The notes under the pieces were generated by a model, which saw only the letters and a program-made list of their open reading frames with translations, had not been told where the DNA came from and ran no database searches. A DNA stretch of 12,065 nucleotides from Chloroflexota bacterium (GTDB lineage: Bacteria; Chloroflexota; Dehalococcoidia; Dehalococcoidales; Fen-1064). The stretch covers positions 1 through 12,065 of the forward strand of contig JAPLHG010000054.1 of assembly GCA_026389745.1 (NCBI GenBank), in the 5' to 3' direction. The position numbers and the translations under genes are program-made. Below are positions 6,453 through 12,063 of the stretch, one piece after another. Within the stretch, counting starts at the first letter, position 1. Each line of letters starts with the position of its first letter.

Positions 6453-7858
6453 CTTGCATAATCCTGTACAATGTCACCGGCTTTCGACAGCATTTTTTCA
6501 GTGTCAGATTCCGACAACGACTCCGCGATTATTCTTATAATTGGTTCGGTACCACTAGGTCTGATAAGTAGCCAACCGTTTTCAAAGTCGATTCTTACCC
6601 CATCAATAGTGTTAACGCTACCTTTCCCAAGGAGTTCGTGATTTTTCGTAATGTGGTTCAAGACGTCCAATTTTTTGTCGTTGGGGCAAGCGATCTTTTG
6701 CTGCCGTTTGAAAAGGGGCGGAATTCCTTGGAAAAACTCGCGTATTTCGCCGACATCTTCAATGCTCTTCAATAGTGTCAACACTGCACAGATAGAATCA
6801 GGAAAATAACCGTGATCGGGGTAGATATAGACGCCAACCGGTTCCACCCCGATCGCCGCCTTCGTGTCACGAGCTAGATAGGCAACTGGCACATCGCCAA
6901 CAATACCTCTGATAACTTCAACTCCTAGCGGTCCCAGAGCTATGTCCAGTAATCTACCGGCCTCCACCGTCGTGGCTACTCGTTTTTTACCGCTAGCCTT
7001 GACTTCCAGGGCAGCCATAAAAGTCACCGCTTCATCGAAGCCGATAAAGCCATGTTTATCCATAAAAACAACCCTATCAGCGTCACCATCAAAGCAAATT
7101 GCCAGATCAGCCCGATTCGATTTCAGAAATTCATATGTTTTTCCCAGGGTGTCCGGACGAGGTTCTGGGTTCCTGCCGGGAAATGTTCCGTCGGCAACAT
7201 CATTGATCGGGAAGATTTCTAGACCTAATTCCCAAAACAAGCCGCTGACAAATTTAGAGGCGGCACCATTTCCGGAATCAATCACTATTCTGAACCGTTT
7301 TTTAAAACTATCGAAACGGCAATTGCTTTTAACATAATCGTAATAGCGTCGTCTTATACTCAGATCCCTCATATAATCACAGGCAATGCCTTCACGAAAA
7401 ATTTGTTGGTTATAGATATCTTCGACTACTTGCTCTTGTCTGCGGCTGTAACCGATACCATCCGCGTTGAAAAATTTAAACCCATTATATTCCGGAGGGT
7501 TATGCGAAGCGGTTACCATGATACCGACATCCACCCCCATTTCTTTAGTAATAAAAGCTAGCACCGGAGTTGGGAATATTCCCAATAACGATGGGTCGTT
7601 CCCATAAACTTGATAACCGGTGTCTATCACATGCATACCACTGGCCATCATCCCCATAATAAATGTTGTTTTTGCATCGATCCGTGATTCCCTGCTGTCA
7701 GTAGCGATCAACGCGCGTGCGTGCGGCGGTAGACTAGTTGCAACCGCCATTCCCAGATTAAATATTAACCCGCAGTCCAATTCCTGATGCATGATACCGC
7801 GAACGCCGCTTGTACCGAATAATTTTTTGGGGATTGACTTTTTACCTACGGTTGCCAC
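6449..7858 (-). CDS. glmM: Phosphoglucosamine mutase-like alpha-D-phosphohexomutase
   Basis: 469 residues with the four-domain phosphohexomutase layout: KLFGTSGVRG (12-21), the phosphoserine loop TASHNP (116-121, Ser118), the Mg-binding DGDADR (257-262) and the C-terminal phosphate loop RPSGTEP (433-439). It should interconvert glucosamine-6-P and glucosamine-1-P, linking GlmS to the GlmU-like enzyme; mannose or glucose phosphates remain possible. The sugar-specificity loop is unusual: where family members have GE(E/M)SGH or GEENG, this one has GVEPVG (337-342) followed by YIYPDHGYFPD. The start is GTG at 7856-7858, with AAGGAG a few bases upstream. Its stop overlaps the next gene by ATGA. 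Operon partners, not the loop, drive the GlmM assignment. Confidence 0.85.
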   Translation of the reverse strand: MATVGKKSIPKKLFGTSGVRGIMHQELDCGLIFNLGMAVATSLPPHARALIATDSRESRIDAKTTFIMGMMASGMHVIDTGYQVYGNDPSLLGIFPTPVLAFITKEMGVDVGIMVTASHNPPEYNGFKFFNADGIGYSRRQEQVVEDIYNQQIFREGIACDYMRDLSIRRRYYDYVKSNCRFDSFKKRFRIVIDSGNGAASKFVSGLFWELGLEIFPINDVADGTFPGRNPEPRPDTLGKTYEFLKSNRADLAICFDGDADRVVFMDKHGFIGFDEAVTFMAALEVKASGKKRVATTVEAGRLLDIALGPLGVEVIRGIVGDVPVAYLARDTKAAIGVEPVGVYIYPDHGYFPDSICAVLTLLKSIEDVGEIREFFQGIPPLFKRQQKIACPNDKKLDVLNHITKNHELLGKGSVNTIDGVRIDFENGWLLIRPSGTEPIIRIIAESLSESDTEKMLSKAGDIVQDYAR

Positions 7859-7900
7859 AAAGCTCCTTAGCAGATGAAAACCAAATCTTTATAAATTTTC

Positions 7901-8059
7901 TCACAAGCTGAAATTTATTATTTTGTGTGCGAGATCATACATCAATTTACACCACTCACACTTTTTCGTCCCTGATAGTATTGTCTGGCAACCAGCGCTC
8001 TTACCTGCTTGAATATCTGACAGATTATCGCCTATCATCCAAGACTTCCTCAGGGTAGT
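7901..8059 (-). pseudogene. gmhB: C-terminal remnant of D-glycero-D-manno-heptose bisphosphate phosphatase (gmhB)
   Basis: The complement of 8059-7901 spells TTLRKSWMIGDNLSDIQAG, then KSAGCQTILSGTKK, ending at a TGA. MIGDNLSDIQAGKSAGC is motif IV of the HAD/HisB-GmhB phosphatases (the aspartates that bind Mg) and the helix after it. The ~180-residue family has its nucleophile DxD and zinc loop before this, and they are missing; an in-frame TAG (8060-8062) closes the frame upstream. It lies just downstream of hddA, where gmhB is expected in GDP-heptose clusters. Non-functional. Confidence 0.82.
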
Positions 8060-8085
8060 CTAAGGTGTATGACATGGATTCTCCT
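8025..8085 (-). pseudogene. Ribosome binding site and first codons of a lost gene, probably gmhA
   Basis: A textbook AGGAG (8081-8085) sits 5 bases before an ATG (8073-8075) that opens MSYTLDYPEEVLDDRR and then stops at 8025. The opening resembles the N-terminus of SIS-type phosphoheptose isomerases (GmhA), which would fit the neighbourhood, but 10 residues are too few to be sure. After about GAAGTCTTGG the DNA becomes gmhB in another frame, so it looks like the left end of a deletion that removed most of gmhA and gmhB. Confidence 0.5.
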
Positions 8086-8097
8086 ATTTGTCCGCTA

Positions 8098-9084
8098 TCA
8101 AGTATTAACCAGTATTTTGGCACCGTCTCGGTCAAAGTGGAACCTTTCCCATCTTAAACCGGCTTTCTGGAGTGCGCCAATCAACTTCGGTTTGCAGCCG
8201 TTGTGGCAATAGAAAAGCAAGAAACCCCCTCCGCCCGCCCCGATGAGTTTGCCGCCCACGGCGCCATTCTTTAGAGCGATATCGTAGCATTCGTCTATCT
8301 TCGGATCAGACATTCCCGCGGAACGCTTTTTCTTGTTTTCCCAATGCTCGTGAAAGAGCTCACCGATGATATCGACATTCCCGTTCTCTAAATACTTACG
8401 GGTGAGCAGGCCGATTTCTTTGGTCTTATGCAAGTTCTGAATCATCGCGGCATCCTCGGCTTTGCTCTTGTTATCCTGGTCGAGAAGAATCTCAGATGCG
8501 CTTCTCTCTCCCCCGGTAAAAAATAGTAACAAGTTATTCTCTAACTGGTCGAGCATGTCACTGGAAATCCTCAGAGGTTCCACGAGGACATCACCGTTTT
8601 TTTCGAAAGTAAGGCAGGTAAGACCGCCAAAAGCGGCCATATACTGGTCCTGTTTGCCGATAGGTTCGCCTAAAATGCCAATTTCGATTTTGCAGGCTTC
8701 TTCAGCCAGTTGTCTCTGAGTCACGTAATCTCTTTTATAAGTATGCAAAGCATTCAATAAGGCAACGGTAAAGGTAGAAGAAGAACCTAACCCGGAACTG
8801 GCTGGAACGTCTGCCGTAGAGTGTAATTCAATCCCGGCGGTAATATCCATCAGACGCAAAGCGGCTTTAAAAATGCGATGCTGTATTTCATCGATTTTAT
8901 CCACCACTTCCATTTCCGAATAACTTAGCCGAATGCTTTCATAGAATCGCCGGTTTGCCAGAATGGTGCAATATTTATTGATTGCCCCGGCAATTAAAAA
9001 CCCGCCGTACTTGGAATAATAGGATTCCAGGTCGGTCCCGCCGCCGCCTAAAGTAATTCTGGTGGGTGCTCTCGAAAGTATCAC
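8098..9084 (-). CDS. hddA: GHMP kinase, D-glycero-alpha-D-manno-heptose-7-phosphate kinase type
   Basis: A 328-residue GHMP-superfamily sugar kinase. Motif 1 is SRAPTRITLGGGGTDLESYY (4-23), the ATP loop is PASSGLGSSS (94-103), GEPIGKQDQYMAAFGG (139-154) is the HddA/fucokinase-like signature, and GGKLIGAGGGGFLLFY (277-292) is motif 3. HddA phosphorylates heptose-7-P at C1 in the route to GDP-D-glycero-alpha-D-manno-heptose, used in S-layer or surface glycans. GTG at 9082-9084 overlaps the stop of the hddC-like remnant (GTGA), so the pair was once coupled. Remnants of hddC, gmhA and gmhB on both sides support the heptose assignment. With its partners broken, it may be an orphan enzyme or serve another sugar; it shows no lesion itself. 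Confidence 0.85.
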   Translation of the reverse strand: MILSRAPTRITLGGGGTDLESYYSKYGGFLIAGAINKYCTILANRRFYESIRLSYSEMEVVDKIDEIQHRIFKAALRLMDITAGIELHSTADVPASSGLGSSSTFTVALLNALHTYKRDYVTQRQLAEEACKIEIGILGEPIGKQDQYMAAFGGLTCLTFEKNGDVLVEPLRISSDMLDQLENNLLLFFTGGERSASEILLDQDNKSKAEDAAMIQNLHKTKEIGLLTRKYLENGNVDIIGELFHEHWENKKKRSAGMSDPKIDECYDIALKNGAVGGKLIGAGGGGFLLFYCHNGCKPKLIGALQKAGLRWERFHFDRDGAKILVNT

Positions 9085-9391
9085 CTGTTACTCCGGATAA
9101 ATTCAGTACGTTCTTTAAGCCCGTTAACCGAGCCGATTTCATAGAACCGGTCTTTTACTTCATAGGCAAGTAGTTCTTTTTTAGCAATCAATTTTTGAAA
9201 GACTCCCTCTAAGCCGTAAACGGTGTTTTTCGGGATTAATTATAGCACTTTTTGAATAAAGTCAACCCGTAATCGATGTGTACCATATCACCGCCGGTAT
9301 TCTTCTTACCATATCTTGTGACAATTCCGCCTCCGATAGGGGTGTTACTGCGGTCGTGTAAATCACAATTTCTACCTTTTTGTTTTGTAAA
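9081..9391 (-). pseudogene. C-terminal remnant of a sugar-1-phosphate nucleotidyltransferase (hddC-like), frameshifted
   Basis: Two frames give the last ~100 residues of a HddC/glucose-1-P nucleotidyltransferase. The first has NCDLHDRSNTPI, IVTRYGKKNTGGDMVHIDYG and LTLFKKCYN, ending in TAA at 9236-9238. The second has LIPKNTVYGLEGVFQKLIAK and KELLAYEVKDRFYEIGSVNG, ending in TGA at 9081-9083. Adding one base in AATTAATC (to AATTTAATC) joins them as FKKCYNLIPKNT, as expected. The N-terminal GLGTRLRPLT nucleotide-binding half is absent: upstream sequence (9392-9540) is unrecognisable and holds the promoter of the divergent gene. GMP transfer to heptose-1-P is the likely former role, since hddA follows with a 3-base overlap. 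Confidence 0.8.
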
Positions 9392-9488
9392 CAATTGTAA
9401 AGGATAACCTCTTACTAAACTCTTACCAAAAAAGGAAGCTAAAAATTGACCGGAGGTGCCAAAATTTCGGTTTTGAACAAAATTTATG

Positions 9489-9518
9489 ATGACCCCCATT
9501 ACGGCGATGCAGTATAAT
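9489..9518 (+). promoter_or_regulatory. Probable promoter of the nucleotidylyltransferase gene
   Basis: A perfect TATAAT (9513-9518) lies 18 bases after ATGACC (9489-9494), a 4/6 match to the -35 box. The expected start near 9525 leaves a leader of about 30 bases ending in AGGGGGA (9544-9550), the ribosome binding site. Confidence 0.5.
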
Positions 9519-9554
9519 GATAAAAATGTCCGAAACAAACACTAGGGGGAAACA

Positions 9555-10013
9555 ATGCTAAATAGAATATTACGGTTCTTAAGGCTAAAGAGGGTCGTGG
9601 TGGCTACCGGCGGCGGATTCGACCCTTTGCATGAAGGACATATCAGGTTGCTTAAGGAGGCGAAGAAACTGGGTGATGTTCTGGTAATTATGCTCAATAG
9701 CGATGAGCAGCTGATACAGAAAAAGGGTAAAACATTTTATCCTTCACAGGTTGAGCGTAAAGAGATCGTGGAGAGCATTAAATATGTGGATAAAGTGATA
9801 ATCGACCCGGGCAAGGATGTCACTTGCGAAGAAGCGCTAAAACTGGTTAAGCCCGACATCCTGGCAAAAGGCGGGGATAGAAAATCTGGCAGTATGCCGG
9901 AAATAGAGTTGAATGTCTGTAAGGAGATCGGCTGCTCGATAGTTTACAACGTCGGCGGGGGGAAAATACAATCCAGCTCCTGGTTGATAAAACGAAACAA
10001 GGGTAGCAAATAA
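9555..10013 (+). CDS. Cytidylyltransferase-like nucleotidylyltransferase (HldE-C/TagD type)
   Basis: A 152-residue single-domain enzyme of the HxGH nucleotidylyltransferase superfamily. GGFDPLHEGHIRLLKEAKKL (20-39) carries the HEGH ATP/CTP site, NSDEQLIQKKG (48-58) and YPSQVERKEIVESIKYVDKV (62-81) follow, GGDR is at 106-109, and GKIQSSSWLI (136-145) stands for the C-terminal substrate motif. Such proteins attach AMP or CMP to sugar or polyol phosphates. With heptose genes next door, heptose-1-P adenylyltransferase is attractive, but HldE-type work makes ADP-beta-heptose whereas hddA belongs to the GDP-alpha route; glycerol-3-P cytidylyltransferase or a phosphopantetheine-like role are alternatives. 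ATG at 9555 follows a good ribosome binding site. Divergent from hddC-hddA; intact. Confidence 0.88.
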   Translation: MLNRILRFLRLKRVVVATGGGFDPLHEGHIRLLKEAKKLGDVLVIMLNSDEQLIQKKGKTFYPSQVERKEIVESIKYVDKVIIDPGKDVTCEEALKLVKPDILAKGGDRKSGSMPEIELNVCKEIGCSIVYNVGGGKIQSSSWLIKRNKGSK

Positions 10014-10239
10014 ACGTTACCGGATGGAAGGGTTCCTCTCTTCTCATAATAAGGTGTATTTTACCCCGAACAAGACTGAAAAACCATTAATGGTAGGCTA
10101 TAGTATGGCATGAGCCCGGGCATCTGTAGCAGATAAAAAGGGGAGTATCGGGTTGGGAAAGTAGTAGATAAACCTGTCAAGGTTGAGAAATCCCGGGTAG
10201 TGTATCAATTTGAAAGAAGCAATCTGTGGCGGCCAGATG
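10014..10239. other. Non-coding gap before apt, with short palindromes
   Basis: No gene is supported. Perfect palindromes ACCATTAATGGT (10083-10094) and GCCCGGGC (10114-10121) and a small hairpin ATCTG/CAGAT near 10122-10134 are present. None is followed by a U-run, so no intrinsic terminator for the upstream gene is claimed. An open minus-strand frame through 10170-10060 has no start or recognisable motif. Confidence 0.4.
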
Positions 10240-10268
10240 TTGAAGTTTATCCGGCGTAATAGTATCAT
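10240..10268 (+). promoter_or_regulatory. Sigma70-type promoter for apt
   Basis: TTGAAG (10240-10245), a 17-base spacer and TATCAT (10263-10268) match the consensus well (4/6 and 5/6). GAGGAG (10289-10294), 9 bases before the ATG at 10304, is the ribosome binding site. Confidence 0.6.
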
Positions 10269-10303
10269 GCATCTTGGTACAATAAATCGAGGAGTAGCAT
10301 GAT

Positions 10304-10860
10304 ATGGGGGAGCATAACCATCCTAATCGCGGTCCGGTATCAAAATCCACAGAGGATTTCAGTAAATACTGTCGAGATATTCCCGACTTTCCCAAAAAGG
10401 GTGTCGTCTTCAGGGATATTTCGGGCCTTCTGAAGAACGGACCTGTCTTCAAGCGTGCTATCGATGAAATTGCCCGTCATTATCGTAGACGATTGACGCG
10501 GTGATCAGTATCGAGGCAAGGGGTTTCATCGTCGGCGCCGCGCTTGCCTACCGTTTAGGAAGTGGTTTAGTGCCGGTGAGAAAGAAGGGTAAACTACCGT
10601 GGCGGGTTTACCGGAAGGCATATAGCTTGGAATACGGGCAGGACCAGTTAGAAATTCATCAAGATGGTATTGAGCCCGGGAAAAACGTCCTGATTGTTGA
10701 CGACGTAATTGCGACCGGTGGCACGATTGAGGCCGTCGCCGAACTCGTAAAAGAGATGAAGGGAAATATTATTGGCGCTGCCTTCCTCATTGAGTTGACC
10801 GAGCTTAAGGGAAAAGAAAGAATCAAGGATATCCCCGTTTTTTCATTGATCAAATACTAA
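10304..10860 (+). pseudogene. apt: Adenine phosphoribosyltransferase with a frameshift
   Basis: The enzyme salvages adenine with PRPP to AMP in the cytoplasm. The first frame gives YCRDIPDFPKKGVVFRDISG and runs to HYRRRLTR and a TGA at 10501-10503. The second gives IDAVISIEARGFIVGAALAY, VPVRKKGKLPW and the PRPP loop VLIVDDVIATGGT, ending FSLIKY. Adding one base at CGATTGAC (10490-10497; CGA to CGAA) restores HYRRRIDAVISIEARG, exactly the family sequence, and a 185-residue protein against a usual 170-185. The N-terminus has about 14 residues more than usual. All catalytic regions are present, so this is either a fresh mutation or a sequencing error. A short second frame starting at the GTG at 10501 would lack the N-terminal domain. 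Confidence 0.9.
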
Positions 10861-10893
10861 TCGAGCGAAGGCCCGCACTGACGACCTTTAATG

Positions 10894-10927
10894 ACACTCC
10901 CTGGCGTTAAAATGCAGGGAAGAGTGT
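10894..10927. terminator. Stem-loop after apt, possible terminator
   Basis: ACACTCCCTG (10894-10903) pairs with CAGGG (10915-10919) and AGTGT (10923-10927) around a 3-base bulge (AAG), an 11-base loop between. It is 34 bases after the apt stop. The tail TATCTTC is only weakly U-rich, so the terminator role is moderate at best. Confidence 0.4.
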
Positions 10928-11016
10928 TATCTTCAAGACTTGGCCACAACAGGCGAATTTCGCCCCTATTCAGAGTAGGTATCAGTGCTTTCCCTAGTTA
11001 TCGGGATGTATGTTAA

Positions 11017-11039
11017 CCCATAATAAAAATCATTATGGG
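11017..11039. terminator. Perfect hairpin after fmdB, possible terminator
   Basis: CCCATAAT (11017-11024), a 7-base loop and ATTATGGG (11032-11039) form a perfect 8-bp stem about 25 bases beyond the fmdB stop on the minus strand. It lacks a U-run on either side. Confidence 0.35.
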
Positions 11040-11064
11040 AAACAGTCCAGAGTCTCCATGCTGT

Positions 11065-11249
11065 TTATTTCCTGAAGCGCTTTACCGGTGACTGCAGGTA
11101 GGAGCCAGTTTTTGAGGCAAAGTTCGATATTTGTTTATGTGCTTCTGAGCTACATTGAGGACATTTGGCAGGCTTATCAGCCTTATTGAAGGGACGTACC
11201 AACTCAAACTCCTTCTCACACTTGGTGCAGAGGTACTCATATATGCCAT
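11065..11249 (-). pseudogene. FmdB-family zinc ribbon protein, frameshifted at the second codon
   Basis: The complement reads IYEYLCTKCEKEFELVRPF and on to CPQCSSEAHKQISNFASKTG, SYLQ and a TAA at 11065-11067. Two CxxC knuckles (CTKC and CPQC) form a zinc ribbon; MPIYEY or MAIYEY is the fixed start of the FmdB/CxxC_CxxC_SSSS regulatory family. In this frame no start exists: a TAA lies just upstream. ATG at 11247-11249 is followed by GC and then ATA TAT; one more base (ATG GCC ATA TAT) gives MAIYEY and a ~61-residue protein, the normal size. Role of the family is poorly defined (putative regulators). The ATG also overlaps the mazF stop (ATGATG), which suggests coupling to the toxin gene. Broken start is a real lesion or a missing base call. 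Confidence 0.78.
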
Positions 11250-11608
11250 CATGTTAATCCTAAACTAATCTTTATAGCTCTATCTACTGATAACATTGTA
11301 TCATTTGATAAGTGACCTAGTTTATCACCTAATACCATCTTATCAATAGTCATAATAGCTGCAAGATTAATACAACTACCAGCTTTAAGCCCACCTTCGT
11401 CTTTGTCCAATCTGACCATAAATGGAAATGGTTTTGGCTCAGATAATGTGATTGCAGCTACAATAACAGTTGAGACAATAGTCGTTGGGGAATATATATT
11501 ACCTTTATCATTTTGAATAATTAGGGTTGGTCTTTTTCCTTTTCGCTCACTTCCCCTACCGCCAGCCCAATCAACTATATATACGTCTCCCCTAATTACG
11601 CTTGGCAT
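11249..11608 (-). CDS. mazF: MazF/PemK-family endoribonuclease toxin
   Basis: A 119-residue type II toxin. It has RGDVYIVDWAGGRGSERKGK at 6-25 and RPTLIIQND at 26-34, the conserved MazF core with the arginine and the GSE(x)xGxRP loop. TTIVSTVIVAAIT (42-54) and GLKAGSCINLAAIMTIDKMV follow, where the family has a conserved Ser/Thr and the TIDK strand; LGHLSN and a C-terminal helix close the fold. MazF enzymes cut single-stranded mRNA at short motifs and are neutralised by the partner antitoxin. ATG at 11606-11608 overlaps the antitoxin end by 13 bases, typical coupling. The catalytic residues seem present, so it is likely active. The cleavage motif cannot be predicted. Confidence 0.93.
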   Translation of the reverse strand: MPSVIRGDVYIVDWAGGRGSERKGKRPTLIIQNDKGNIYSPTTIVSTVIVAAITLSEPKPFPFMVRLDKDEGGLKAGSCINLAAIMTIDKMVLGDKLGHLSNDTMLSVDRAIKISLGLT

Positions 11609-11796
11609 CGTTCTGAATCTGAATTAGATAACATCGCTTTAGAACCAAGGTTAAAAGTCTTTTTGGCAAATTCTAAGTTTTCCTTAGCCATAGTCTTATA
11701 ACCTTCAGCTAAAATGTCTTCTTGTTCTACTTTTTTAGATTTAACTATAGAATGAGACGACTTTACATTCAGTTTTACTGTTCTTACCATTGCCAT
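11596..11796 (-). CDS. Antitoxin of the mazEF-like pair
   Basis: From ATG at 11794-11796 the product is 66 residues: a basic N-terminal part (MAMVRTVKLNVKSSHSIVKS) likely to bind DNA, then ILAEGYKTMAKENLEFAKKT (about 28-47), an acidic/basic helix typical of short antitoxins that wrap the toxin. A GGTGG ribosome binding site precedes this ATG; ATG at codon 3 is an alternative. A longer in-frame reading back to 11922 would begin inside the promoter -35 box and translate the operator, so I reject it. The last codons overlap mazF. Exact antitoxin family not recognised; function is inferred from position, size and overlap. Confidence 0.82.
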   Translation of the reverse strand: MAMVRTVKLNVKSSHSIVKSKKVEQEDILAEGYKTMAKENLEFAKKTFNLGSKAMLSNSDSERCQA

Positions 11797-11834
11797 ACTA
11801 CCACCATCCCCACGTCTGATATTGACGTTTAGTA

Positions 11835-11848
11835 ATACCATATGGTAT
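11835..11848. promoter_or_regulatory. 14-bp perfect palindrome, likely antitoxin operator
   Basis: ATACCATATGGTAT is a perfect dyad about 40 bases before the antitoxin ATG, in the leader. Type II antitoxins commonly repress their own operon by binding such a site. Confidence 0.65.
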
Positions 11849-11893
11849 ATACTTGGACTACTTCTCTTATTAGGAGGGTTAACCTTACTTAAC

Positions 11894-11922
11894 AGTATCA
11901 TACAAGTGTTAGGTTTTGTCAA
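11894..11922 (-). promoter_or_regulatory. Promoter of the toxin-antitoxin operon
   Basis: On the complement, TTGACA (11917-11922), a 17-base spacer and GATACT (11894-11899; 4/6) point at the antitoxin gene. Start of transcription would be near 11887, putting the palindrome at about +40. Confidence 0.55.
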
Positions 11923-11923
11923 A

Positions 11924-11958
11924 GCTCTGTGAAATAACTTGGCATTGTTTAACAGAGC
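11924..11958. repeat. Inverted repeat at the edge of the toxin-antitoxin module
   Basis: GCTCTGT (11924-11930) and ACAGAGC (11952-11958) are perfect inverted copies around 21 bases. It directly abuts the -35 box and separates the toxin-antitoxin module from the structured segment that follows. Confidence 0.45.
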
Positions 11959-11959
11959 A

Positions 11960-12063
11960 GCGTTCCTACGAGGAGCGCAGTCCTGCCCGTACAGAGAGAA
12001 CTCAACCGGCCGCCTTCGAAAGTTCTTGGTCGTAAGGACCCTTTAGACAGATTAAGGGGCCGG
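11960..12063. other. Highly self-complementary segment, possible structured RNA, cut by the window
   Basis: Successive stems: GCGTTCCT (11960-11967) with AGGAGCGC (11971-11978) across ACG; AGAACT (11997-12002) with AGTTCT (12021-12026); CCGGCC (12006-12011) with GGCCGG (12058-12063); inside the last, GGTC/GACC (12028-12031, 12037-12040) or CCCTT/AAGGG (12039-12043, 12054-12058). Some are mutually exclusive. No reading frame looks like a known protein; the segment does not match tRNA, tmRNA or RNase P landmarks I know. Sense strand is unknown. Confidence 0.4.

Larger units (their letters stand above)
10861..11064. other. Gap after apt, convergent with fmdB; hairpins only
   Basis: Convergent intergenic space. 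Besides the two stem-loops listed separately it has GGCGAA-T-TTCGCC (10952-10964), another dyad. On the minus strand a frame is open from about 11000 to 10858 (TLNRGEIRLLWPSLEDN and on), without a start codon, ribosome binding site or family I can name. I treat it as non-coding. Confidence 0.35.

Noticed and set aside
6942..7337. Plus-strand 131-codon frame inside the mutase gene
   Set aside because: Antisense shadow of a clearly coding gene with all catalytic motifs on the other strand.
9392..9538. N-terminal extension of the minus-strand frame ending at 9236 as a separate 100-residue protein
   Set aside because: Only the part from about 9391 down matches the nucleotidyltransferase family; the rest has no motif, starts at a TTG without a ribosome binding site and overlaps the divergent promoter.
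10177..10452. Minus-strand 91-codon frame opposite the apt start
   Set aside because: Shadow of apt; it lacks motifs and a ribosome binding site.
11797..11922. Longer antitoxin reading from a TTG at 11922
   Set aside because: That TTG is part of the TTGACA -35 box, and the extra residues translate the palindromic operator; the ATG at 11796 has a ribosome binding site.
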